64,000 nt of DNA. It comes from Spongisporangium articulatum. Its GTDB lineage: Bacteria > Actinomycetota > Actinomycetes > Actinomycetales > Kineosporiaceae. This document shows, piece by piece, positions 52,199-60,352 of the stretch. The notes under the pieces were generated by a model. That model worked only from the letters and a program-made list of their open reading frames with translations. It searched no databases and had not been told where the DNA came from. Where the stretch lies: contig NZ_JBITLV010000001.1 in the NCBI RefSeq assembly GCF_044465595.1, positions 744,001-808,000 on the forward strand, in the 5' to 3' direction. Made by a program: the position numbers and the translations under genes. The stretch's first letter is position 1; every line of letters starts with the position of its first letter.

Positions 52199-52276
52199 CC
52201 CGCTCATACTCCCGAAATGCACACTTTCGCGGCCAAAAAGCCGCCGGAAAGCGTGCATTTCGGGAGTATGAGCGGG
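52199..52276 (+). terminator. Very long hairpin ending at the next start codon
   Basis: Bases 52199-52228 pair with 52247-52276 at 29 of 30 positions, with an inner GCGGC/GCCGC stem and a CAAAAA loop. It follows the zincin stop by 5 bp. The right arm ends with the first base of the GTG start of the following gene and contains the only purine-rich ribosome-site candidate (CGGGAG). Confidence 0.75.
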
Positions 52277-53724
52277 TGCGGGTGGTGGGGGTCTGTGTCG
52301 GGCGCGCCGGGGACGAGGGGGTGCGGTGGAGTGCGGACGACGTCGAGCGGGTCCTGCGCCCGTCCGCGCCGGAGGTGCCGCCCGCGCAACGCTGTTCGGT
52401 GGGCGACTTCTGGTGGGACGCGAGCGACGGCCGGCACGACCTGACCCCGAGTGTGGCCCTGCCCGCGCAGGAGCTGCCGGCCGACCATCCGGCCTGGGTG
52501 GGGCTGGAGGCCTGTTCGGCCGATTTCACCCCGGGCGAGCAGCTCTCCGCCGCACTGCAGGGGCTGATCGACGGGTTGCTCGGCGGGGGCACGCTTGGGC
52601 CCGAGATGCGTTCTGCCGAGGCGATTCTCGTACTGACGACGACCGGCAGCCCCCTGGCCTGGACGCAGCTGGTGGAGGTCGCCCCCGACGTCCTCGTGCC
52701 CTGTGCGCACGTGCCGATCGACGTCGCGCACACCACCCTCGCCCACGAGGTCGGGCACCTGCTCGGCTACGGGCACTCGTTCGGGCTGAGCACCGCTCGG
52801 GTCGGGGCCGAGTACGGCGACCCGTACTGCATCATGAGCGCCCGGCGTTTCGGTGGTCGCACGGTCCAGGTCACCCGCTCGTTGACCGGTGGTGACCTGC
52901 GGCCCGGTGCGGCGCTGTGGAGCATGGCCGGCCCCGACCTGGCCCGGGCCAGCGCCTGGGCGCAGCAGCACGACTGGCCCGCCCCGTCGTCCCCGGCGGT
53001 GCAGTGTCTGGCCTGGCCGAGCGTGGCCCGCCCCGTCACCGTCGCCCACTCCGGGCTGCGCGACCGGGCCCCGCGGCTGGTCGCCTTCGGGGTCCCGGGC
53101 CGCACGCACTGGCTGACGCTCGAGGTGCGCGGGCCGCTGCCGGACGGCGTCGAGGGGCCCGACTGGGACGCCGCGTTCCGGCTCGACCGCGAGCCGAGCA
53201 CCGGGCGCCCGCTGCCCGACCGCGACCCGCACGACGCGCCGGGGCTCGTCGTCCACGAGATCGACGAGACGGCCTGCGTCACCTACCGCGGCACGGTCGC
53301 CCTGCCGCTCGGCGGTGACACCGACGTCGAGGTCGGCCCCGAACACGCCCGCCTCACGATCCGGGCGACCGGCTACTCCGGCGGTGTCGCAACGGTTCTC
53401 GTCGGCCCGGAGCCGGGGGTGCCGATGGCCTGGGCCCGGGTCGAGGAGGGGGACGGCGGTCCGGCGGTGCACGCGTTCACGGCCGGGTACGCCGAACCGG
53501 TCTTCACGTGGTGGCTGGACGGCGTCGAGCTGGCCGCCGCGGCCCGGCTCGGGGATGCCGTGTGGGACCGGCTGCCGGTGCCCGACCACGGCCGTGACGT
53601 GCGGGTGGAGATCGAGGTGCGCGAGGGTGCCGGAACCCCGGCCGGGCCGCGCGAACCGCGCTTCTTCGACACCGCGAACCTCAGCGGTGACCGCCGGGTC
53701 GAGATCCGCTGCACGGCCCTCTAG
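52276..53724 (+). CDS. Metzincin-type zinc metallopeptidase, apparently cytoplasmic
   Basis: This 482-residue protein has the metzincin zinc motif HTTLAHEVGHLLGYGHSFG (HExxHxxGxxH) near residue 157 and a Met-turn candidate DPYCIMSARRFGG near 184. The C-terminal 250 residues are beta-rich and may be one or two accessory domains (ATVLVGPEPGV, FTWWLDGVEL). No signal peptide or membrane segment is seen, unusual for this clan. The start is uncertain since GTG 52276 abuts a hairpin; a start farther in is possible. Confidence 0.72.
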   Translation: MRVVGVCVGRAGDEGVRWSADDVERVLRPSAPEVPPAQRCSVGDFWWDASDGRHDLTPSVALPAQELPADHPAWVGLEACSADFTPGEQLSAALQGLIDGLLGGGTLGPEMRSAEAILVLTTTGSPLAWTQLVEVAPDVLVPCAHVPIDVAHTTLAHEVGHLLGYGHSFGLSTARVGAEYGDPYCIMSARRFGGRTVQVTRSLTGGDLRPGAALWSMAGPDLARASAWAQQHDWPAPSSPAVQCLAWPSVARPVTVAHSGLRDRAPRLVAFGVPGRTHWLTLEVRGPLPDGVEGPDWDAAFRLDREPSTGRPLPDRDPHDAPGLVVHEIDETACVTYRGTVALPLGGDTDVEVGPEHARLTIRATGYSGGVATVLVGPEPGVPMAWARVEEGDGGPAVHAFTAGYAEPVFTWWLDGVELAAAARLGDAVWDRLPVPDHGRDVRVEIEVREGAGTPAGPREPRFFDTANLSGDRRVEIRCTAL

Positions 53725-53775
53725 TTGTTGTTGTGCGCCGTCGGCGCTGACGCGCCTCCTCCCAAGTCAACAACT
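53723..53775. terminator. Hairpin between convergent metallopeptidase and MBL genes
   Basis: AGTTGTTG (53723-53730) pairs with CAACAACT (53768-53775), enclosing an inner GCGCC/GGCGC stem at about 53735-53747. Both stop codons lie at the edges of the structure. Confidence 0.55.
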
Positions 53776-54621
53776 GAGGAGGGTGCCCTGGCGGGCGAAG
53801 GTGACCGGGCGGCCCTCGGGGGTGGCGGTGAACTTCTCGGCCAGGGCGTCCAGGGCGTCGTCGGCGCGGGTCGGCGCGTGGTGGGTCAGCACCAGCGAAC
53901 CCACGGCGCACCGGTCGGCCCAGCGCACGACGTCCTCGATGGTGGAGTGCCCGTACTCCGCCGCCAACCGCCCCTCGGAACCGACGAACTGCCCGTCGTG
54001 CAGCAGGACGTCGACCCCGTGGATCAGCTCGATCGCCTCCACGTCGTCGCCCGAGCGGTCGACGAGCGCGCCGTCCTCGAAGGACACCAGGGTGTGGTCC
54101 GGCACGTAGGCGACCGACGTCCCGTCGAGGTCCACGCGCACCGCCCACGTCCGGCCGCCCTTGTGCCGGACCGGCGCCAGCTCGACCCGCGCGGCACCGA
54201 AAGCGCCGTCCAGCCGCCCGGTCCCGGCGGTCCGGAAGGTCCACCGGCCGAGCAGCCCCGAGGGCCCGATCGGGAAGAACGGCGGGGACATCACCCGGCT
54301 CAGCAGCTCCCGCGCGGACACCCCGTCCTCGGCCGGCGGCACCCACAGCTCCACCTCCGCCTCGGGGGAGTCCAGCGCGGGGCAGAACGGCAGCCCGTGC
54401 AGGTGGTCCCAGTGCAGGTGACTGAGCACGAGCGGCCCCCGGTACGCGGAACCGTGCAGCAGCCGGGGAAGTTCACGCACCCCGGTGCCGGCGTCCAGCA
54501 CCACGACCGGCCGGTCCGCGGAGTCGAGCACCGCCACGCACGACGTGTGGCCGCCGTAGCGCAGGAAGGCCGGCCCGGGGGCGGGGGTGGAACCCCGCAC
54601 CCCGAGCAGCGCGAGCTTCAT
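53767..54621 (-). CDS. MBL-fold hydrolase next to a cyclic-nucleotide-binding protein
   Basis: This 284-residue protein has the MBL motif LSHLHWDHLHGLPF near residue 65, later ligands in YVPDHT, LLHDGQF and VLTHHAP, and the N-terminal LGVRGSTPAPGP common to the RNase Z/PhnP-like branch, which includes cyclic phosphodiesterases. Its ATG overlaps by one base the stop of the cNMP-binding gene, so both are made together. It could degrade a cyclic nucleotide; that is inference. No signal peptide. Confidence 0.85.
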   Translation of the reverse strand: MKLALLGVRGSTPAPGPAFLRYGGHTSCVAVLDSADRPVVVLDAGTGVRELPRLLHGSAYRGPLVLSHLHWDHLHGLPFCPALDSPEAEVELWVPPAEDGVSARELLSRVMSPPFFPIGPSGLLGRWTFRTAGTGRLDGAFGAARVELAPVRHKGGRTWAVRVDLDGTSVAYVPDHTLVSFEDGALVDRSGDDVEAIELIHGVDVLLHDGQFVGSEGRLAAEYGHSTIEDVVRWADRCAVGSLVLTHHAPTRADDALDALAEKFTATPEGRPVTFARQGTLLSC

Positions 54622-55640
54622 CAGGCGCTCTGCTCCTCGCGACGGTGCCCCTCCGCGAGCCGGGCCAGGGCCGCGCGGTCGATGTCCGACCCGGGCGCCT
54701 CCGCGACCCGCACCGGCGTGACCGCGGTGAGCGTCGCCGTCCTGATCCCCTCCTCCAGCACGGCCCGTTCACCCAGGACCGCACCCGGTCCCAGCTCGCC
54801 CAGCGCCTCACCGTTCACCTCGACGCCGAGCACCCCGTCGAGGATCAGGTAGAGCGACGAACCGGGCTCACCACGTTCGGCGAGCACCTCGCCCTCGGCC
54901 AGCGTCCGCACCGTGGGCTTGGCTGCGCCGTGCATGAGCAGCGTGGAAAGCTCACGCTCGAGTGCAGTCTCGGCCGCGGTGACCAGCACCGGCGAGTCCT
55001 CGTCGCCCCACGGGGTGCGCTTCCACGACGGCTGGCCCAGCCAGTTCGACCAGTCCGCGACGCCGGCCTTGAGCGTCACGTCGCCGTCCGTCCCGTACAC
55101 CCAGTGCCGGGGGAACGGGCTGGCCCCCTCCATCCCGATCTCCGAGGTCCCGTCGGCGCGTAGCGTCAGCGTGAGCGTGGTCCACACCAGCGGCGCCTGG
55201 AGGCGGAAGAACGGCGGCCGGCGGATCGGGCGCGGCAACGGCAGCGCGGTGCGCCCACCGGCGGTCTGCGTGAACTTCACCCACCCGGGCCCGATCTCGG
55301 GCTCCGGCTTCAGGTCCGGCAGCTTCACGGCCTGGAAGGTGGCGCCCAGCTTGCCGACCCGCACGGTGGTGGCGCCCATCACGATGCCGCCGTCGGACCC
55401 GTGCGCCACGACCCGGTCGCCGTCGAACTCGGCCCACGCGTGCAGGAAGTTGGCGAACCGGAAGGCGTCCCGGTCGCGCAGGTCCTCGAGCGTCGCGCGC
55501 ATCGCGGCCGCGTCACCCAGCTCCCCGGGCGGGGGCTGGTCGTAGTGGCTGAGCCCGGTGGCGAACGTGGCCTTCATCGGTCCGGACACCGCTTCGGACG
55601 GGATCCAGGACACCGACGTCCCGGCGGCTTCGACCCGCAT
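54621..55640 (-). CDS. Cyclic nucleotide-binding domain protein
   Basis: This 339-residue protein has an N-terminal domain of about 225 residues of unknown fold (blocks such as GGIVMGATTVRVGKLGATFQ and SPFPRHWVYGTDGDV) and a C-terminal cNMP-binding domain of the CAP family at about 235-330. The phosphate-binding cassette is visible as LGERAVLEEGIRTATLTAVT, with Glu and Arg at the ligand-contact places. There is no DNA-binding motif. AAGGAG precedes the ATG. It diverges from the cyclase gene across 157 bp. Confidence 0.83.
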   Translation of the reverse strand: MRVEAAGTSVSWIPSEAVSGPMKATFATGLSHYDQPPPGELGDAAAMRATLEDLRDRDAFRFANFLHAWAEFDGDRVVAHGSDGGIVMGATTVRVGKLGATFQAVKLPDLKPEPEIGPGWVKFTQTAGGRTALPLPRPIRRPPFFRLQAPLVWTTLTLTLRADGTSEIGMEGASPFPRHWVYGTDGDVTLKAGVADWSNWLGQPSWKRTPWGDEDSPVLVTAAETALERELSTLLMHGAAKPTVRTLAEGEVLAERGEPGSSLYLILDGVLGVEVNGEALGELGPGAVLGERAVLEEGIRTATLTAVTPVRVAEAPGSDIDRAALARLAEGHRREEQSA

Positions 55641-55797
55641 GGCCTTCTCCTTCGTGTCGCTCTCTCGTCGTCACCCAGAACGCTAGGTGGACGGCGGGCG
55701 CGGCGGCAGGGCGCTGCCCGGCACCTCGGGAGGGGGGCCAGCACCCCCATCAACGGTCGTCCTGTCTCCCTTGTCGTGGCCGCCGGAACACGGGTGA
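55641..55797. promoter_or_regulatory. Divergent control region between cNMP-binding and cyclase genes
   Basis: These 157 bp separate two divergent operons of one putative signalling unit and must hold both promoters. The left side has the ribosome site of the cNMP-binding gene (AAGGAGAAGG on the minus strand). I see no perfect operator palindrome. Confidence 0.4.
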
Positions 55798-57171
55798 ATG
55801 GACGTCGTGGAGAGGATCACGGTCGTCCTGGCCGACGACAACCTGATCGTCCGGGAGGGCGTGCGGGCTCTGCTGTCGCTGGACAAGGAGCTCGAGGTCG
55901 TCGGCGTGGCCGGCGACTACGACGAGCTCGTCGACGCGTGCGCCCGGTTGCGCCCGCAGGTCGTGGTCACCGACATCCGGATGCCACCGAACTTCCAGGA
56001 CGAGGGCATCGAGGGGGCCAAGGAGGTCCGGCGCCGGCAGCCGGGTACCGGGATCGTCATCCTCAGCCAGTACGACAGCCCCGAGTACGCGGTCGAACTG
56101 CTGGCCGAGGGGCAGGCCGGGTACGCCTACCTGCTGAAGGACCGGATCGCCGACTCGGGGCGGCTGTCGCGCGCCATCAAGGACGTCGCCTCGGGCGGTT
56201 CGATGCTCGACCCGGAGATCGTGCAGGCCCTGGTGAACCCGGCCCGGCGCGAGGGCGAACTGACCGACGAGCAGGAGGAACTGTTGCACGAGATCGCCGA
56301 GGGGAGGCCGGTGAAGGCGATCGCGCTGTCGCGCGACGTCCCGCCGGAGGCGGTGAACGCGGCCATCGAGCAACTGTTCCTCGACCTGGCCAAGGGGGCG
56401 AGTTCCGGCCAGGAGGAGGCCCTGCGCCGGCTGCGCATGCTGCACGAGGCGATCACCCAGCGGGAGGAGCAGGGCGAGACCCTGTCCCGGCTGCTGCCGG
56501 GCGGCCTGGCCGAGAAGCTGCGCACCGACTCGGGCGCCGCGGAGCGCACCGAGCGGATGGTCGTCACCGTCCTGATGTCCGACGTGCGCGGCTACTCGGG
56601 CATCGCCGAGCAGTCCGACCCGGCGGTGCTGGCCGGGCAGTTGAACGCGCACCGGCGCGAGATGAACGCCGCGATCCTGGCCGAGAACGGCACGGTGATG
56701 CAGTACGTCGGCGACGCCGTGATGGCCGTGTTCGGTGCGCCCGACCCGTATCCCGACCACGCGGTCCGGGCAGTGCGCGCGGCCCTGGCGATGCACGCCC
56801 GGCAGCGGGCGCTCGACGCCGAGTGGGCCGCGCAGGGGCTGTCGCCGTTCGGGCTCGGCATCGGGCTGTCCACCGGAGAGGTCGCGGCCGCGCTGCTGGG
56901 CAGCGCCGAGCGGCTGGAGTACACGCTGGTCGGCGACACCGTGAACCTCTCGCAGCGCCTGCAGGACATGGCCCGCCCGGCCGGGACGACCGTCGCCGGG
57001 CAGTCCACGCTCGACGCCGTCGCCGCCGAGGGCGGCGCCGACGCCGGGTGGGACTGGGAACCGTTGGGGGCCCGCCCGATCAAGGGCCGCGCCGCCTCGG
57101 TCGTCGCCTACAAGCTGGCCGGTGCCCCCGAAACCGTCTCTCTCACTTCGGATCTGGAGGTACTGCCATGA
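55798..57171 (+). CDS. Response regulator fused to a class III nucleotide cyclase
   Basis: This 457-residue protein has a receiver domain (residues 6-130; acidic pocket ADDN, phospho-acceptor in VVTDIRMPP near 59, conserved Lys in YLLKDR), a LuxR-like helix-turn-helix remnant (about 150-205) that has lost the normal DNA-binding pattern, and a class III adenylate/guanylate cyclase domain (about 250-440). Metal aspartates are in LMSDVRGYS and YVGDAVMAVFG, and the transition-state Asn/Arg in VNLSQRLQ. The base-selecting places read Gln (VMQYVGD) and Glu (LEYT) instead of Lys and Asp. First gene of the operon. Confidence 0.88.
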   Translation: MDVVERITVVLADDNLIVREGVRALLSLDKELEVVGVAGDYDELVDACARLRPQVVVTDIRMPPNFQDEGIEGAKEVRRRQPGTGIVILSQYDSPEYAVELLAEGQAGYAYLLKDRIADSGRLSRAIKDVASGGSMLDPEIVQALVNPARREGELTDEQEELLHEIAEGRPVKAIALSRDVPPEAVNAAIEQLFLDLAKGASSGQEEALRRLRMLHEAITQREEQGETLSRLLPGGLAEKLRTDSGAAERTERMVVTVLMSDVRGYSGIAEQSDPAVLAGQLNAHRREMNAAILAENGTVMQYVGDAVMAVFGAPDPYPDHAVRAVRAALAMHARQRALDAEWAAQGLSPFGLGIGLSTGEVAAALLGSAERLEYTLVGDTVNLSQRLQDMARPAGTTVAGQSTLDAVAAEGGADAGWDWEPLGARPIKGRAASVVAYKLAGAPETVSLTSDLEVLP

Positions 57172-57905
57172 GTGAACCAACGGTCCGGGTGCGGGGCGCC
57201 CGGCGCACGTTCGCGGCCGAGCTCGCCCCGGTGCGCGCCCTGCGCGGCGTCGACCTGGACGTCGCGGCCGGCGAGTTCGTCGCCGTGATGGGCCCGTCGG
57301 GGTGCGGGAAGTCGACGCTGCTCAACGTGATCGCCGGGCTCGATTCGGTGGACGACGGCACGGTCGAGGTGGCCGGTGAGCGCATCGACGGGCGCGACGA
57401 GGACTGGCTGGCCCGGTTCCGCCGCCACCACGTCGGGATCGTGTTCCAGTTCTTCAACCTCCTCGACGGCGTCAGCGCGCTCGACAACATCGTCCTGCCG
57501 GGCGTTCTCGGCGGGATGCGTCGCAAGCAGGCCGAGTCGAGAGCGCGTGACCTCCTCGACCTGCTCGGCCTCGGCGACCGGGCCCAGCAGGTGCCCGCGG
57601 TGCTGTCCGGCGGGCAGCGGCAACGACTGGCGATCGCTCGCGCGCTGGTCAACGAGCCGACCCTCCTGCTGGCCGACGAACCGACCGGGGCGCTCGACTC
57701 CGACGGCGGCCTGGAGGTTCTCGAGCTCTTCCGCCGGTTGCACGACGACGGCCAGACCATCGTCATGGTCACGCACTCGCCCGACGTCGCCGCCGGGGCC
57801 CTGCGCACCGTCCGGATGCGCGACGGCCTGGTCGAGGACGACGGCACCGGTGTCGTGGCGCTGAGCGACTCGGCCGGTGGCGCGGTCGCCGCCACCGCGG
57901 GCTGA
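57168..57905 (+). CDS. ABC transporter ATP-binding protein (MacB/LolD-like)
   Basis: This 245-residue ATPase has Walker A GPSGCGKST near residue 42, the signature LSGGQRQRLAIARAL near 146, Walker B LLLADEPTGALD near 165 and the H-loop VTHSPD. It belongs to the MacB/LolD group that pairs with FtsX-like permeases, the next gene. Its ATG overlaps the cyclase stop by 4 bp and GGAGG lies before it. The complex likely exports a lipid, peptide or drug, or works as a mechanotransmitter. Confidence 0.93.
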   Translation: MSEPTVRVRGARRTFAAELAPVRALRGVDLDVAAGEFVAVMGPSGCGKSTLLNVIAGLDSVDDGTVEVAGERIDGRDEDWLARFRRHHVGIVFQFFNLLDGVSALDNIVLPGVLGGMRRKQAESRARDLLDLLGLGDRAQQVPAVLSGGQRQRLAIARALVNEPTLLLADEPTGALDSDGGLEVLELFRRLHDDGQTIVMVTHSPDVAAGALRTVRMRDGLVEDDGTGVVALSDSAGGAVAATAG

Positions 57906-57908
57906 CCG

Positions 57909-60347
57909 GTGCCCGCCGTCCGGATGTGGCTGGGCCTCGACCTGCGCCGCCGGGCGCGGTCGCTGGTCGCCCTCGCGCTGCTGATCCTGCTGGCCGCGGG
58001 CACGGTGATGACGGCCGTGGCCGGGGCTCGCCGGGCGTCGAGTGCGATGGAGCGGCTCGCGGAGCCGACCCTCCCCGCGACGTCGGCCGTGCTGGCCAAC
58101 ACCCCGGGCTTCGACTGGGACACGATCCGCGCGATGCCGGAGGTCGAGGCGGTGACCACCTTCGTCGTCGACTACTCGCTCACGGTCGAGCTGCCCGGGC
58201 AGCCGAAGGCCGAGCCGAGCTTCGGCTTCCCGTTCGGCCGCGACCCGCGGGGCGCCGCGTTCCGGACGGTCGAGAAGCCGATTGTCTACGCCGGGCGCGT
58301 CCCCGACCCGGCCCGCGCCGACGAGGTGATGGTCACCCGCAAGTTCGTCGACCAGTACCACCTGGGCGTCGGCGACACGGTCGTCATCCACCTACCCACC
58401 CCGCAGGAGTACGCCACGGTCGAACCGGGGCCCAACGGCCTCGTCCTGCACGGGCCCGTCGTCCGGGCCCGGATCGTCGGCGTCGGCCTGTCCCCGTGGT
58501 ACTCCGACAGCCCCGGATCGAACGGCGGGCTGCAGTTCTCGCCCGGGCTGACCACCAGCTATCCCGGCAGCGTGTTGGGCGACGAGAAGTCGCCGGACAA
58601 CCTGGCCTACGTCAACGCGCTCGTCCGGCTGCGCGGCGGCGAGGCGGCGATCCCGGCGTTCCGCACGCACTTCGAACAGGTCACCGGCCGCACGGACATC
58701 GACATCTGGAACCTGCCCGAGCAGTACCGCCAGCTCCAGCACACGGTGCTCTTCGAGGCCCGGTGCCTGCTGGCCTTCGGGCTGGCCGCGTTCGTCGCCT
58801 CCCTGTTCCTGGTCGGGCAGGCGATCGTCCGGTACGCCGCCGGCGGGGCCCAGGAGCTGCGCACCCTGCGGGCCGTCGGCATGGCGCCCCGGCAGGCGGT
58901 CCTCGCGGCGGCGGGCGGTCCGGTGCTGGCCGGGGTGCTGGGCGGAGGTCTGGCCGTGGCCGCCGCCGCGACGGCGTCCCGGTGGTTCCCGATCGGCACC
59001 GCGCACTACCAGGAACCCGCTCCCGGGACGTCCGCCGACGTTCTCGTGCTCGGGCTCGGCTGGCTGCTCGTCGTCCTGCTCGTCGGAGGTGGGGCCGCGC
59101 TCGCCGCGCGGCTGGCCCTGGGCGCCGCTCCGGACGCCCCGACCCGCCGGTCGGCGGCCGCGGCCCTGGTGGCCCGGGCGGGCGTGCCGGTCGCGGTGGG
59201 CACCCGGTTCGCCCTCGAGCCCGGCCGCGGTCGCACCTCCGTCCCGGTGCGCCCGGCCCTGTTCGGCGCGGCCATCGGCGTGATCGGGGTGCTGGCCGTG
59301 TTCACGTTCTCGCACGGCATCTCGGATGCGTCGACGCACCCCGAACGGTTCGGGCAGACCGCGCAGGCCGGCATCTTCCTGGGGATCAACGGGCAGGACT
59401 TCGGTCCGGTGGACGCCGTCCGCGCGGCGGTGCTGCGCGACCCGACGGTCGCGGGCGTCGACGACGGCCGGACGGCGGTCGCGAACGTTCCCGGCGGCGA
59501 GCACACGGTGCCGCTGTGGGAGTACAGCACCGGGCGCAACATCCCGACCGTGATGCTGCACGGGCGGATGCCCGCCGGCCCGGACGAGGTCGTGCTGGCG
59601 CCCCAGACCCTGGCCGCCCTGGACGCGGAGATCGGCGATGTCGTCACGCTTCTCGGCGACCGGAAGACCGGTCCCGTGCGCCTGCTCGTGACCGGCGAGG
59701 GGTTGATCCCCGCGGGCCCGCACAACGGGTACGCCGACGGCGGTTGGGTCAGCACCGCCGGCTACGAGAACCTGTTCGAAGGGTACAAGTACCGGGTCGA
59801 GCTCATCGCCTTCCGGCCCGGCGTGCGCCCCGCGGACGGCGCCGCCTCCGTGCACCGGACCCTCACCTCCGCGCTGGGGAAGGACGGCAGCGCGATCGCC
59901 GTCGAGCCGACCGACCCGGTGCCGCAGATGGCGCTGCTGAAGCAGGTCCGGGCGCTGCCGGTCGCGCTGGGCGTGTTCCTCGTGCTCCTGGCGATCGGGG
60001 CCGTCGGGCACGCGCTGGCCACCGCCGTGCGGCGCCGGGGGCTCGACATCGCCGTGCTGCGCGCGCTCGGCCTGACCCGCTGGCAGTCGGCCGGGATCGT
60101 GCTCGTCCAGGCCACCGTGCTGGGCGTCGTCGGCCTCCTGTTCGGGGTGCCCCTGGGCCTCGCCCTGGGCCGCAGCGTCTGGGGGGTCGTCGCGGAATAC
60201 GCTCCGGTACAGTACGTCTCGCCGGTGTCGCTGTGGCCGATGCTGTTCACCATCCCCGGGGCCGTGCTGGTGGCGAACCTGCTGGCCGCCTGGCCCGGCC
60301 GCCGCGCCGCCGTCCTGCGGGTCGCCCACGTGCTCCGGGCGGAGTGA
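57909..60347 (+). CDS. FtsX-like ABC transporter permease
   Basis: This 812-residue membrane protein has one N-terminal helix, a large outside domain, and two FtsX-type helix clusters (LLAFGLAAFVASLFLVGQAI near residue 290 and the C-terminal VALGVFLVLLAIGAVGHALA near 690), each followed by the ELRTLRAVGM or DIAVLRALGLTRWQ coupling segment. It is the usual duplicated 10-helix permease. It starts 3 bp after the ATPase gene (GTG) and is followed by the kinase after 5 bp. Confidence 0.9.
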   Translation: MPAVRMWLGLDLRRRARSLVALALLILLAAGTVMTAVAGARRASSAMERLAEPTLPATSAVLANTPGFDWDTIRAMPEVEAVTTFVVDYSLTVELPGQPKAEPSFGFPFGRDPRGAAFRTVEKPIVYAGRVPDPARADEVMVTRKFVDQYHLGVGDTVVIHLPTPQEYATVEPGPNGLVLHGPVVRARIVGVGLSPWYSDSPGSNGGLQFSPGLTTSYPGSVLGDEKSPDNLAYVNALVRLRGGEAAIPAFRTHFEQVTGRTDIDIWNLPEQYRQLQHTVLFEARCLLAFGLAAFVASLFLVGQAIVRYAAGGAQELRTLRAVGMAPRQAVLAAAGGPVLAGVLGGGLAVAAAATASRWFPIGTAHYQEPAPGTSADVLVLGLGWLLVVLLVGGGAALAARLALGAAPDAPTRRSAAAALVARAGVPVAVGTRFALEPGRGRTSVPVRPALFGAAIGVIGVLAVFTFSHGISDASTHPERFGQTAQAGIFLGINGQDFGPVDAVRAAVLRDPTVAGVDDGRTAVANVPGGEHTVPLWEYSTGRNIPTVMLHGRMPAGPDEVVLAPQTLAALDAEIGDVVTLLGDRKTGPVRLLVTGEGLIPAGPHNGYADGGWVSTAGYENLFEGYKYRVELIAFRPGVRPADGAASVHRTLTSALGKDGSAIAVEPTDPVPQMALLKQVRALPVALGVFLVLLAIGAVGHALATAVRRRGLDIAVLRALGLTRWQSAGIVLVQATVLGVVGLLFGVPLGLALGRSVWGVVAEYAPVQYVSPVSLWPMLFTIPGAVLVANLLAAWPGRRAAVLRVAHVLRAE

Positions 60348-60352
60348 TCGAG

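Noticed and set aside
57926..60352. Upstream extension of the histidine kinase frame
   Set aside because: It is the +1 shadow of the FtsX permease; the kinase has its own ATG and ribosome site at 60353.
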